Source: a bacterium
GTDB taxonomy: Bacteria; Krumholzibacteriota; Krumholzibacteriia; LZORAL124-64-63
Direction: 5' to 3'
Assembly: GCA_024231905.1 (NCBI GenBank)
Contig: JAAEQC010000079.1
Coordinates: 1 to 53,413, forward strand
DNA length: 53,413 nt
Each line of letters opens with the position of its first letter. The first letter of the stretch is position 1. Below are positions 1-8,378 of this stretch, piece by piece. Position numbers and translations under genes: made by a program. The notes under the pieces are model-generated. The model was not told the DNA's origin. It ran no database searches and saw only the letters and a list, made by a program, of their open reading frames with translations.

Positions 1-1103
1 AGTACATCTGCCCGCCGGTCCTGTTCTGGGACGACGCCGAGAGCGAGACTCGCGGCACCGACGAAGAGTGGGACGGTGCGTTCGAGAACCTGGGTCTGAT
101 CCTGGGTGTGCACTACGACAAGTACTACGCCATGGCCCCGAGTTCGTCCATCGGTTCGGGCCTCGCCCGCCGAGCCAGCACGAACCAGCTGGGCTGGTAC
201 AACGAACTGCTCTACTCCACCGGTTACCTGACGACGACGACGATCTGCAACGGTGACTGGGATGACGGCGGTTCGGACGACATCACCCGTCTGGAGAACT
301 GGCTCGACCTGGGCGACAAGGACATGTTCCTGACCGGTAACGGTCTGGCCTTTGACCTCAACGGCTCGGGTGCGACGACCGCGGCATTCCTGTCCAACCG
401 GATGGGTCTGACGTTCAACGCCGAGACGCACCGTGACCTGCTCGGCGGTCAGCTCGCTCCGCGCGTGCTCGCCGTCGCCGGTAACCCGGTGCTCAACACG
501 ATCGATAGCTGGATCGCGTTCGGCGGCTGCCAGCAGCTGTGGGACTTCGATCTGGTCACTCCGACCGGCAGCACGCGTCTGGCCGAGTACGCCAACGCCT
601 CCGGCACCCCCGGCGGCTACCCGTACTCTGCCTTGACGTTGAACTCCCTCGCGTCGGGTTCCCGCGTGATCACCCTGACTTCCGATCTCGCCTACGTGGA
701 GACGGATGCCAACGAGCCCACCAAGCTCGATGCCGAAACCGGCGCCCGGGTGCGGATCCTGAAGGACGTCCTGGGTTACTTCGGCGTGTCGGACAACCTC
801 GGTCTGGTCTCGGGCGTGACCCCGTTCGCGGGTAAGTTCGCTCTCGAGAACGCTCCGAACCCGTTCAACCCGATCACCAAGATCTCCTACACGATCAAGG
901 CTCCTGGCCACATGACGCTGAAGGTATTCAACGTCCGTGGCGAGCTGGTCAAGACGCTGATCAATGGTCACGTCGAGGCCGACAGCTTCATCGAGTGGGA
1001 TGGTACCAACAGCCAGGGCGGCAAGGTGTCCTCCGGCGTCTACTTCTACCAGGCGCAGATGGGCAACGACGTTCAGGTGCACAAGATGGCTCTCGTGAAG
1101 TAG
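1..1103 (+). CDS. Secreted protein C-terminal part with FlgD-like/T9SS-like sorting module (5' truncated)
   Basis: The reading frame is open from the left edge (frame of base 3), so the gene starts outside the window and only about 367 residues are seen. The last ~85 residues begin with the motif ENAPNPFNP, contain KVFNVRGELVKTL and end SSGVYFYQ...KMALVK. This is the FlgD-type Ig-like module found at the C-terminus of exported proteins in FCB bacteria, where it often acts as a secretion or sorting signal. The upstream part is rich in Gly, Asn and Asp and I do not recognise a catalytic motif. It resembles the C-terminal regions of very large secreted peptidase-like proteins, but the enzymatic part, if any, lies outside. 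A strong terminator follows. Confidence 0.8.
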   Translation, partial: YICPPVLFWDDAESETRGTDEEWDGAFENLGLILGVHYDKYYAMAPSSSIGSGLARRASTNQLGWYNELLYSTGYLTTTTICNGDWDDGGSDDITRLENWLDLGDKDMFLTGNGLAFDLNGSGATTAAFLSNRMGLTFNAETHRDLLGGQLAPRVLAVAGNPVLNTIDSWIAFGGCQQLWDFDLVTPTGSTRLAEYANASGTPGGYPYSALTLNSLASGSRVITLTSDLAYVETDANEPTKLDAETGARVRILKDVLGYFGVSDNLGLVSGVTPFAGKFALENAPNPFNPITKISYTIKAPGHMTLKVFNVRGELVKTLINGHVEADSFIEWDGTNSQGGKVSSGVYFYQAQMGNDVQVHKMALVK

Positions 1104-1129
1104 TCACCTACTTCAGGATTCGCCATCAG

Positions 1130-1158
1130 GGAGCGGCCCTTCGGGGCCGCTCCTTATT
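1130..1158 (+). terminator. Rho-independent terminator after the secreted protein gene
   Basis: A perfect 10-bp stem (GGAGCGGCCC / GGGCCGCTCC) closes on a TTCG tetraloop and is followed by TTATTTAT. It lies 27 bases after the stop codon and faces the end of the convergent feo operon. Confidence 0.9.
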
Positions 1159-1332
1159 TATGACAGGAAGTGGGGGGGGGCCTATCAGCCGGCGGGATCG
1201 AGTTCGTCCACGGCCGCCAAGTGCGGCAGGTCGAGCAGGAACAGCAGGGTTACGAGATATCTCTGGGCAGCCCCCAGACAAAAGAGGCCGACGGCTGCCT
1301 TCTTCTCTCGAGACGGGCCACTCCGACTGCGG

Positions 1333-1563
1333 TCATGGCATCCGGCGATCATCCGGTGCCGACAGGGCCTTCCGCTCCGATGTCTCGCACTCCGAACTCA
1401 CCGCCCTGTCCACCTTCCCCTCCGCCAACGGACACCCTCCCGACGACGCGCACGACGAACACACCTTCTTCCGCTGCGTGGCCCGCCATATGCCGCGCAC
1501 GGCCCACACCATCGCCGCCGCACCGATGACGCACACGACCACGATTTCCCAGAAACCTTCCAT
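1333..1563 (-). CDS. FeoB-associated Cys-rich membrane protein
   Basis: A 76-residue product begins MEGFWEIVVV, has one membrane segment (about residues 5-25), then a basic patch (RATQRKK) and a short cysteine cluster CSSCASSGGC. This matches the small FeoB-associated Cys-rich family (FeoC/FeoX-like proteins that travel with FeoB). Its ATG overlaps the feoB stop codon (ATGA), so translation is probably coupled. The role is inferred from position: it may hand iron to or from the FeoB channel or stabilise it at the inner membrane. The tail after residue 50 has no recognisable feature. Confidence 0.75.
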   Translation of the reverse strand: MEGFWEIVVVCVIGAAAMVWAVRGIWRATQRKKVCSSCASSGGCPLAEGKVDRAVSSECETSERKALSAPDDRRMP

Positions 1564-3782
1564 CACGCCGCCCCCACGGAACCGGCGAAGCCCAGCAGCT
1601 GGCCCACCTGGAAGATGGCGAAGGTCACGATCCAGGCCAGGGCCGTCAGGCCCCAGGTCTGGGCCACGGCCCAGCCCAGGGAGCCGGATTCCTGGCGGGT
1701 GACGGCGAAGGTGGCGATGCAGGGCGTGGCGATGAGGGCGAAGATCATGATGCAGAAGCCCACCAGGGGCGTGTAGCGGGCCCGCAGGCGATCGCGCAGG
1801 GCCTCGGACTCGGCGTCGGCCTCGCTCACGGCGAAGACGATACCCATCTGGGCCACGAAGACCTCCTTGGCCGCCACGGCGCCGATCAACGCGGTGCCGA
1901 TGCGCCAGTCGAAGCCCAAAGGCGCAATGATCGGCTCCAGCAGGCGTCCCACCCGGCCGGCGATGCTGTAGGACAGTTCCGCAGCCTGGGCCTGGGCCGG
2001 GTCGGTGATCTGACCGTAGGGTATCGACGGGGCGGACACGGCCTCGGTGGCCGGCGCCCGATCGAAGTCCTGGGGAGGCACGTAGTCGGCGTCGGGCTTG
2101 GGATAGAAGGTCAGGAACCAGAGGATGATCGCCGCGCCCAGGATAAGCGTGCCCGCCTTCTTCACGTACAGCCAGGCCCGGGTCCACATCTGCACCAGCA
2201 GGCTGGTGGCCGTGGGCATGCGGTAGGGCGGCAATTCCATGAGGAAGGGCGTGGTGTCCCCCCGGAAGACCGTCGAGCGCAGGAGCTGGGCCCCCACCAG
2301 GGCGAGCACGATGCCCGTCACGTAGACGATCCACAGCATGGGGCCCTGCCACGTGGGCGAGAAGAAGGCCGGGATCAGCAGGGCGTAGATGGGCAAGCGC
2401 GCGCCACAGCTCATCAGGGGCAGCACCATCATGGTGATCAGGCGGTCGCGGCGCGTTTCCAGGGTGCGCGTGGCCATGATCGCCGGGATGGTGCAGCCGA
2501 ACCCGATGAGCAGGGGGATGAAACTCTTGCCGTGGAGTCCCACCTTGGACATGAAGCGGTCCATGACGAAGGCGGCGCGGGCCATGTAGCCCGTGCCCTC
2601 CAGGACGGCGATGGCCAGGAAGAGCAGCACGATGTTGGGCAGGAAGACCAGGACGCCGCCCACGCCGCCGATGATGCCGTCCACCAGCAGGGAGCGCAGA
2701 GGACTGTCCGCACCCGGTTCCCAGAAGCCGTTGATGGTCGCGGCCAGCCAGACGAAGCCCCGGTCGATGACCTCCATGAGGGGCGTGCCGGCGCTGAAGG
2801 TGAGGGTGAACACCAGGTACATCATGCTCAGGAAGAGGGGCACGCCCAGGATCGGATGCATGACCCAGTGGTCGATGCGGTCGCTGCGGGTGATGGTGCG
2901 CCGGTCCGGTTGGCGCAGGACCTCGGCGCAGAGTTCGCCGATGGCCTCGTAGCGGCGGCGGGCCACGTAGGTGTCCACGTCCTCGGCGCAATCGGCGGTG
3001 AATCGCGCGGCCAGGCCTGTGACTGCTTCGCGGGCGCCGGGGGTGTAGAGTCCCTCCAGCACGCGGTGGTCCTGCTCCAGCAGCTTCACCTTGTGCCAGC
3101 GGCGCGGTTTGTCGTCCACCAGGGTTCGGGCCATCTCGCTCATGGTGCGCTCGGCGTCGTCGCCGTATTCCACGAACCACCCGCCGGGGCCGGCGTCGGA
3201 CACCTCGCCCGGCTGGGGGCTGCCGTCCACGCACACGCCCACCGACGCGGGCAGGTTCGGCACGTCGCCCGCCGCCTTGGCCACGGCGGCCACCAAGTCG
3301 TCCATGCCCAGGCCCTTGTTGCCCACGGCCGCCACCACAGGCACGCCCAGCCTTTCGGACAGGCGGGCGGCGTCGATCTGCAGGCCACGATCCTGGGCCA
3401 TGTCGGTCATGTTCAGGACCAGGACCACGGGCAGCCCGATCTCCAGCAGTTCGGTGGTCAGGAAGAGGTTTCGCTCCAGGTTCGAAGCGTCGACCACGTC
3501 GACCACCACGTCGGGCGAACGGGTCAGGAGATAGTCCCGGGCGACCAGCTCCTCCTCCGAGAGGGCGGTCAGGCTGTAGGTGCCGGGCAGGTCCACCAGT
3601 TCCAGGTCCAGGCCCCCGCGGCGGCAGGTGCCCTGTTTCCACTCCACGGTCACACCAGGGTAGTTGCCCACCCGCTGCCGCGCGCCCGTGAGGTTGTTGA
3701 AGATGGTGGTCTTGCCCGCGTTGGGATTGCCGGCGACGGCAACGTTCAACGTCCGGACGGCCGGGTCGGTGGTTTTTGTCAT
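1563..3782 (-). CDS. feoB: Ferrous iron transporter B
   Basis: FeoB is a GTPase-linked inner-membrane permease for Fe2+. The 739-residue product has an N-terminal G domain with the P-loop GNPNAGKTT (about residues 16-24), a YPGVTVE switch I motif, DLPGTYSL (G3) and NMTD (G4). A helical spacer and a C-terminal polytopic membrane domain follow, with Gate motifs such as GFGCTIPAI and AAKEVFVAQ. The length is normal for the family and all expected motifs are present. It lies downstream of feoA and a DtxR-type regulator gene on the same strand and is translationally coupled to the Cys-rich small gene that follows. Expression is probably iron- or manganese-controlled through the operator upstream of the regulator. 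Confidence 0.97.
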   Translation of the reverse strand: MTKTTDPAVRTLNVAVAGNPNAGKTTIFNNLTGARQRVGNYPGVTVEWKQGTCRRGGLDLELVDLPGTYSLTALSEEELVARDYLLTRSPDVVVDVVDASNLERNLFLTTELLEIGLPVVLVLNMTDMAQDRGLQIDAARLSERLGVPVVAAVGNKGLGMDDLVAAVAKAAGDVPNLPASVGVCVDGSPQPGEVSDAGPGGWFVEYGDDAERTMSEMARTLVDDKPRRWHKVKLLEQDHRVLEGLYTPGAREAVTGLAARFTADCAEDVDTYVARRRYEAIGELCAEVLRQPDRRTITRSDRIDHWVMHPILGVPLFLSMMYLVFTLTFSAGTPLMEVIDRGFVWLAATINGFWEPGADSPLRSLLVDGIIGGVGGVLVFLPNIVLLFLAIAVLEGTGYMARAAFVMDRFMSKVGLHGKSFIPLLIGFGCTIPAIMATRTLETRRDRLITMMVLPLMSCGARLPIYALLIPAFFSPTWQGPMLWIVYVTGIVLALVGAQLLRSTVFRGDTTPFLMELPPYRMPTATSLLVQMWTRAWLYVKKAGTLILGAAIILWFLTFYPKPDADYVPPQDFDRAPATEAVSAPSIPYGQITDPAQAQAAELSYSIAGRVGRLLEPIIAPLGFDWRIGTALIGAVAAKEVFVAQMGIVFAVSEADAESEALRDRLRARYTPLVGFCIMIFALIATPCIATFAVTRQESGSLGWAVAQTWGLTALAWIVTFAIFQVGQLLGFAGSVGAA

Positions 3783-3840
3783 GACTAAACCCCTGGCAAA
3801 AAAAAGGCCGGGGCCGCGGCGCGGTCCCGGCTCGTAGGTT

Positions 3841-4059
3841 CTACTCGTCCACTTCCATGCGTTGGGCCATGCCTCGCCCGATGACGATGCGGCTGCCGCG
3901 TACGGACACCACGAAAGGTCCGTGGCCAGAGTTCTGGATGACCTCCAGCTCGGTGCCCGGCAAGAGGCCCAGGGCCGCCAGTCGGCCCCGCATCTGATGC
4001 CCGCCGTCGATGGATTTCAGAATGGCCTTGGTGCCTTCGCTCACCATCGTCAACGGCAT
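3841..4059 (-). CDS. feoA: FeoA-domain protein
   Basis: A 72-residue SH3-like FeoA protein starts MPLTMVSEG and contains the family pattern LAALGLLPGTELEVIQ and the ending GRGMAQRMEV. FeoA is a small cytosolic partner of FeoB and is thought to modulate its GTPase or transport activity. I chose the ATG at 4059 because AAGGAG lies just upstream; a longer frame would overlap the regulator gene. The regulator's stop codon (4061-4063) sits directly before this start, so the genes form one operon. About 58 bases separate the feoA stop from the feoB start. Confidence 0.93.
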   Translation of the reverse strand: MPLTMVSEGTKAILKSIDGGHQMRGRLAALGLLPGTELEVIQNSGHGPFVVSVRGSRIVIGRGMAQRMEVDE

Positions 4060-4060
4060 C

Positions 4061-4597
4061 TCAGTTCTCCTTGGTGTCCTTCGCATCGGGCGGGATCTTC
4101 AGATCCAGTCCGTTGCCGCACATGTCGCGGCCGCAGGTGTGTTCATGGCCCTCGGAGGCATTACCGCAAAAGTAGCCCGCCTCGTCGTCCCAGCGGATGT
4201 CGTTGGCGGGGCACGTCTCGAAGTACTTGACGAACTTAACGAGACGGTCGACCACCTCGCCGCTGACCGCGTGCTCCAGACGGCAGGCACCTTCGTCGGC
4301 CTCCTGGAAGTCCATACCCAGCACCTTGCTCAGGAAGTCCCGCAGGGTGGTGTGGCGGTGGACCACGTCGGCGGCGATGCGCTTGCCGGCCTTGGTCAGG
4401 GTGATGGTGTCGTAGGGAGCGTAGTTCACGAGCTCTTTTTCGGAGAGCGACTTGAGGGCCTGGGTGACCGAGGAGTTGTGAACGCCGAGGCGCATGACGA
4501 TGTCCTTGGCCCGCGCCGCGCCCTTGGCCTCCACCGTGTGGTAGATGGCTTCGAGGTAATCCTCGAGGCTCGCGCTGACTTTCACCGTCCCGGCCAT
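4061..4597 (-). CDS. DtxR/MntR-family metal-dependent transcriptional regulator
   Basis: A 178-residue protein with an N-terminal winged helix (YLEAIYHTVEAKG...VHNSSVTQALKSL) and a metal-binding dimerisation domain (HRHTTLRDFLSKVLG, then EACRLEHAVS). These are hallmarks of the DtxR/MntR family, which bind Fe2+ or Mn2+ and repress metal uptake. It is the first gene of the feo operon, so autoregulated, metal-responsive repression is the likely job. The last ~45 residues carry several cysteines and histidines (ETCPAND, FCGN, EHTCGRDMCGN), an unusual Cys/His tail that could bind metal. The start at 4597 is set by a GGGGAGGGG ribosome-binding site. No C-terminal SH3 domain is visible; FeoA-like function is supplied by the next gene. 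Confidence 0.9.
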   Translation of the reverse strand: MAGTVKVSASLEDYLEAIYHTVEAKGAARAKDIVMRLGVHNSSVTQALKSLSEKELVNYAPYDTITLTKAGKRIAADVVHRHTTLRDFLSKVLGMDFQEADEGACRLEHAVSGEVVDRLVKFVKYFETCPANDIRWDDEAGYFCGNASEGHEHTCGRDMCGNGLDLKIPPDAKDTKEN

Positions 4598-4648
4598 GGC
4601 TCCCCTCCCCTCTTCCAGTCTGCGAGCGTTTCCCGCCCTGACGAAAAA

Positions 4649-4666
4649 TTTTTGTTGTACCAAAAA
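4649..4666. promoter_or_regulatory. Candidate metal-regulator operator upstream of the feo operon
   Basis: An 18-bp imperfect palindrome, TTTTTG-TTGTAC-CAAAAA, lies 52 bases upstream of the regulator start in an AT-rich island within GC-rich DNA. The outer 6-bp half sites are perfectly complementary. Position and symmetry fit a DtxR/MntR-type operator, but the sequence is not the classic DtxR box. The assignment is an inference. Confidence 0.5.
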
Positions 4667-4776
4667 CATAAGTCCCACCTGAGTGGTCGTCCAGAAATTT
4701 CGGACCAACCGCCGCAACCCTTCCCGGAGTTCGTGTGTCATGATGGTTAGCGAACCGTGAATCCGAGGAGTATGAC

Positions 4777-5328
4777 GTGACCGACGCCAGCCTGGTCCAA
4801 GACATCCTGCAGGGAGACGCCGCCGCCGAGCGTCGTCTCTATGACCTGCACGTGGATCGGGTCTTCCGGCTGGCCTACCGCATGACCGGCGACGACGCCC
4901 TTGCCCAGGACGCCACCCAGGACACCTTCATCCGCGCCTTCGACAAACTGGGCGAGTGGCGCGGGGACGGTCCCCTGGGCGGCTGGCTCCACAGGGTCGC
5001 CACCACGGTCATCCTGGGACACCTCCGCAAGCGCAAGCGCGTGCAGAGCCGGGAGGCCCAGGTGGAGGACGTGACGGTCATGGCCGGAGCGAGGGTCGAC
5101 GGCGATCCGCTGCTACGCCGGTCCATCGACCTCGCCGTGGACGAGCTGGACGACAACCACCGCCTGGTCTTCGTCATGCACGACATGGAGGGCTACACCC
5201 ACCGGGAGATCGCCGACGCCATGGGCACTCCCGTGGGCACGGCCAAAGCGCGGCTGTCCCGGGCCCGGAGCCGCTTGCGCGAACTGTTGCTGGGCACGGG
5301 GCCCATGCCCCTGCCCGAACCGGAATGA
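4777..5328 (+). CDS. ECF-family RNA polymerase sigma factor
   Basis: A 183-residue sigma-70 family protein of the extracytoplasmic-function type. Region 2 is visible as LYDLHVDRVFRLAYRMTGD...AQDATQDTFIRAF (residues ~20-55) and region 4 as DDNHRLVFVMHDMEGYTHREIADAMGTPVGTAKARLSRAR (residues ~125-165). It would direct RNA polymerase to a specific regulon. The GTG start at 4777 follows GAGGAG at good spacing. The next gene starts 14 bases after the stop and looks like its membrane-bound partner, so the pair is probably a sigma/anti-sigma unit. The gene is divergent from the feo operon. Confidence 0.94.
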   Translation: MTDASLVQDILQGDAAAERRLYDLHVDRVFRLAYRMTGDDALAQDATQDTFIRAFDKLGEWRGDGPLGGWLHRVATTVILGHLRKRKRVQSREAQVEDVTVMAGARVDGDPLLRRSIDLAVDELDDNHRLVFVMHDMEGYTHREIADAMGTPVGTAKARLSRARSRLRELLLGTGPMPLPEPE

Positions 5329-5341
5329 ACGAGGAAGAGTC

Positions 5342-6001
5342 ATGAGCGACCGAGAATTCGACGAACTGGTGGACGCCATGCGCGAGAACCACAACAAGCC
5401 CCCGCAGACGCCCCGCGACCGCATGTGGGAGCGCATCGAGGCCGCCCGCAGCGAGCGGAAGATCGTCCGGATGCCCGCGCGCCCCTGGTACGCGAGCACC
5501 TGGGTCCGGGCGGGACTGTCCGCCGCGGCGGTCCTGGTGCTGGGCATCGCCATCGGACGCATGACCACGACACCCGACGCGCCGCCCATGGTGGCGGACT
5601 CGGGATCGACGCCTCCCACCGTGGCCGTCCCCACCGGGGAACCGGCGCCGCGGAGCGAGGCGACGACCCTGGTCCGCCACGCCGCCCAGAACCTCTTCGG
5701 CCGGGCAGATGTGCTGCTGACCGACCTGAAGATCTCCTCCTGCAGCGACACGAAGAGCCGGCCCGTACCCGCCTGGGCCGGCGGCATGCTCGCACAGACG
5801 CGACTCCTGCTGGATTCGCCCCTGTGCGAGGACGTCGAGACGCGGGCCCTGCTCCTGGATCTCGAACTGGTCCTGGCGCGCATCGCCGGTCTGTCCAACG
5901 TGGACTGCACCGGCGACGTGAACCGGATCCGCCGTGATCTCAACGACAATGCGACCCTGGACCGCCTGCGCCTGGCTGCCGCCGGGCAGGGCATGGTCTG
6001 A
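5342..6001 (+). CDS. Putative membrane-bound anti-sigma factor
   Basis: A 219-residue protein with an N-terminal cytoplasmic stretch (residues 1-57) and one membrane segment (about 58-76, LSAAAVLVLGIAIGRM). A periplasmic domain follows with a Pro/Thr-rich linker and a helical region containing two separated cysteines. The topology and the position 14 bases after an ECF sigma gene suggest it is the anti-sigma factor. It lacks the HxxxCxxC zinc-binding motif of ZAS/zf-HC2 anti-sigma factors, so the family is not certain. The function is inferred from context and topology. It is followed 18 bases later by an exported HEAT-repeat protein, forming a three-gene operon. Confidence 0.6.
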   Translation: MSDREFDELVDAMRENHNKPPQTPRDRMWERIEAARSERKIVRMPARPWYASTWVRAGLSAAAVLVLGIAIGRMTTTPDAPPMVADSGSTPPTVAVPTGEPAPRSEATTLVRHAAQNLFGRADVLLTDLKISSCSDTKSRPVPAWAGGMLAQTRLLLDSPLCEDVETRALLLDLELVLARIAGLSNVDCTGDVNRIRRDLNDNATLDRLRLAAAGQGMV

Positions 6002-6019
6002 CCGAGGAAGGACGACGTT

Positions 6020-7330
6020 ATGAAGACGACGAACACCAACAGGACGCTCAAGGCGGTGCTCGCTCTGGCCGTCCTCCTGCCCGTGCTGCTGGCCGCGGGC
6101 GCGACCCTGGCCGACGATGACGAGCATCTGGACGCGGGCCGCGCGGCCCTCAACGAGCGCGCCTACCGCCAGGCCGCAGCTCTCTTCGCCGAGGCCCGCG
6201 AACAGGCGGAGAACGAACGCACGGAAGCGGAGGCTCTCTACTGGGAGGCCTTCGCCCGCTACCGCACCGAAAAGACCCACGAACTCGTGGAGTCCCTGGA
6301 ACTGCTCCGTCTCCACGCCGACCGTTACGAGGACGCCGCCACCGCCGCCGAGGCCGAGGCCCTGGCCGCCCGGGTGGCCGGCGAACTGGGGCGCCGGGGC
6401 AAGTCCATCGAAGCGCGCGAGACCTACGAGAATGCCGAGAAGGAGCGCCAGCGGGAGGAGACCCGCATCGCCGCCCTCCACGCCCTGGTGCAGATGGATT
6501 CGGACAAGGCCCTGCCCATCCTGGAAAAGATCGTGAAGGGCCAGCAGGAGGCCTCCCACGAACTGCGCCAGACCGCCCTGTTCATGCTGTGCCAGACCGA
6601 TGACGACGGCGTCGAGATCCTCCTGGACGTGCTGCCCACCCTCAAGGATGCGGACTTGCTCCAGACGGCGGTCATCTGCCTCAGCCAGTCGAACATCGAC
6701 CGCGCCCACCGCGCCCTGGTGGACATGGCGCGCACCAGCGACGATCCGGAAGTGCTGCAGGCAGTGATGATCAGCCTGGGCCAGTCCAGCCACCGCGAGG
6801 AGGCCTTCGAGCTGCTGAGCGACATGGCCCGGGACAAGTCGCGCGACGAAGAGGTCCGCTCCCACGCCATCATCGGCCTCATGCAGGCGGATATCCCGGG
6901 CACGGCCGACGTGCTGCTGTCCATCATCCGCGACCGTGACGAGGATGAGGAAGTCCTGGAAGCAGCCCTCATGGGTCTGGCCCAGTTGGACGACACGGCC
7001 GCCACCGAGGCGCTCATGGACATGGCGACCGACAGCGCCCTGGACGATGAGATGCGCGCCCAGGCCCTCTTCATGGCCGGTATCCACGGCCACATCGAGG
7101 CCGGGGAGCTGAGGGAGATCTACGAAGCCGCCGAGAGCGCCGAGCTGAAGGTGCAGGTCTGCCACGTGCTGACCCAGATCGACGACCAGGGCGAGGCCTT
7201 CGACGTCATGATGTCCATCCTGGAGAAGGAGACGGACCCGGACGTGCGGGGCGAGGCCGTGTTCTGGATCGGGCAGTTCGATGATCCGCGGGCGGCGGAG
7301 TATCTGCTGAAGGTGATCAACGACGAGTAG
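6020..7330 (+). CDS. Exported HEAT-repeat protein
   Basis: The 436-residue product starts with a signal peptide (residues ~1-31, cleavage after ATLA). A TPR-like helical section follows (AGRAALNERAYRQAAALFAEARE), then about nine to ten HEAT/PBS-lyase-type repeats of ~31 residues. The repeats have the pattern 'D..EVLQAVMISLGQSS...A.E.L..MAR' and run to the C-terminus. Such alpha-solenoids bind proteins or peptides. As the third gene of the ECF sigma/membrane protein operon it is likely a periplasmic partner or effector of that signalling unit, but its ligand cannot be told. A structured palindromic repeat starts nine bases after the stop. Confidence 0.85.
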   Translation: MKTTNTNRTLKAVLALAVLLPVLLAAGATLADDDEHLDAGRAALNERAYRQAAALFAEAREQAENERTEAEALYWEAFARYRTEKTHELVESLELLRLHADRYEDAATAAEAEALAARVAGELGRRGKSIEARETYENAEKERQREETRIAALHALVQMDSDKALPILEKIVKGQQEASHELRQTALFMLCQTDDDGVEILLDVLPTLKDADLLQTAVICLSQSNIDRAHRALVDMARTSDDPEVLQAVMISLGQSSHREEAFELLSDMARDKSRDEEVRSHAIIGLMQADIPGTADVLLSIIRDRDEDEEVLEAALMGLAQLDDTAATEALMDMATDSALDDEMRAQALFMAGIHGHIEAGELREIYEAAESAELKVQVCHVLTQIDDQGEAFDVMMSILEKETDPDVRGEAVFWIGQFDDPRAAEYLLKVINDE

Positions 7331-7338
7331 GGGCTGTC

Positions 7339-7449
7339 GGCACCCGATGAGGGTGATCCATCTTCGGCGCTCGGCGCTTCGCCCTGCGGGCTCGCTCGAG
7401 CCGGGGCGGCCCGACTCGCGGCGAAGATGGATCACCCTCACCGGGTGCC
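7339..7449 (-). repeat. Structured palindromic repeat, copy 1 (reverse orientation)
   Basis: Two 28-base arms (7339-7366 and 7422-7449) are complementary except at one position. They enclose a 55-base core which, read on the minus strand, contains two nested hairpins and matches the cores of the copies at 19877 and 20868. Here hairpin 2 is GCCC-GCA-GGGC, a shorter stem than in the other copies, with both sides shortened together. It lies between the HEAT-repeat gene stop and a low-GC region. Confidence 0.85.
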
Positions 7450-7684
7450 GGCGCCGCTGGGCGTGGAAGAGCTGTGGCGCTAGGGATTGGGGTTGAGGAA
7501 GTACGTGGCCGGGAGGTCGTGTGCTTTTTCTTTGATGATGAGCGGACGCAGACGAAGGGTGAGTCGGGGACGACGCGGAGGTCCTTGCGGGTAGGGTCGT
7601 CGAGGGCCACCAAACCCAGGCGGCCGTCGAACTCGATACCGTCGCATCGTGGCAATTGCCGGAGGCTCCAGTCAGAAACAACGA
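7450..7684. other. Intergenic stretch, possible decayed coding remnant on the minus strand
   Basis: No convincing gene. On the minus strand a frame continues past the lipoprotein gene's stop and reads SDWSLRQLPRCDG...RLGLVALDDP. This looks like coding sequence but has no start of its own, so it may be the remnant of a frameshifted or truncated gene. I do not recognise it. Confidence 0.25.
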
Positions 7685-8278
7685 CTATCGCTCTCCACAC
7701 TCCTCGTCCAGCTTCCCGTCCTGCTCCATGATGCCCCTGACGAGGTCGTTCTCCCGCACGTCCGGTGGAGGATCCTCGCCGACCGGATACATACAACAGC
7801 CCGTGACCAGAACGCCCTCCAGGGCCGACGACCAGAACTGGGGCAAACGGGACCAACTCGAGGAGAGCAGATTCCAGATCATCGCCGCATAGCAGGTGAC
7901 GCCGTCGACAACAACCACCACCGGGATGCCTTGAAGGGGGACCTCATACTTGCCCGCGGACTCCCACCGGGCTACTCCGCGCGGCGTGAGTTCGATCCTG
8001 TGGGTGTCCCAGCAGTACGTCGCAATGTCGCGGCTTGTCAACAGAGCCGGCTTCCGGATCCGGGCGTGGGCGATGACGTACTCCTGGTCCATGTTGGCGA
8101 ACACGCGGCTCGTATGCGGGTTGTCTTCGTCTGAGAGGTCGCCGTAGGCCTCGTCGTAGATGTCGACCAGGTAGACGGCGAAGTCGGGGGTCGAGTCGCC
8201 GGAGTCGCTGCAGGAAGTGAGGGGGATCGCGAATAGGCCTAAGATCATGAATGATACGGTGCGCCACAACATCTTCAT
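7685..8278 (-). CDS. Putative lipoprotein of unknown function
   Basis: A 197-residue protein begins MKMLWRTVSFMILGLFAIPLTSC, a clear lipoprotein signal with the lipobox LTSC (Cys at about residue 23). The mature part has aromatic and acidic residues (YLVDIYDEAYGDLSDED) and several later cysteines. No known domain is recognised. It is AT-richer than the flanking core genes and lies at the distal end of the minus-strand cassette array. No attC site is visible between it and the neighbouring cassette, so whether it belongs to the array is open. Confidence 0.6.
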   Translation of the reverse strand: MKMLWRTVSFMILGLFAIPLTSCSDSGDSTPDFAVYLVDIYDEAYGDLSDEDNPHTSRVFANMDQEYVIAHARIRKPALLTSRDIATYCWDTHRIELTPRGVARWESAGKYEVPLQGIPVVVVVDGVTCYAAMIWNLLSSSWSRLPQFWSSALEGVLVTGCCMYPVGEDPPPDVRENDLVRGIMEQDGKLDEECGER

Positions 8279-8378
8279 CGTCGTTTACCTCATGTCGACT
8301 GGAAACTCCTGCTATATATCTATAGCCCGTGCCCATATTGAGTGTTGTTGATGCATTGTTCAAACAAGTCCGACACCT

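Noticed and set aside
7474..7731. An 85-codon plus-strand ORF in the gap after the structured repeat
   Set aside because: It has no ribosome-binding site and overlaps the minus-strand lipoprotein gene in part; composition is not protein-like.
8281..8378. Possible fourth attC after the frameshifted cassette gene
   Set aside because: The short gap has AAC/GTT pairs but no R''/L''/L'/R' layout or match to the three sites.
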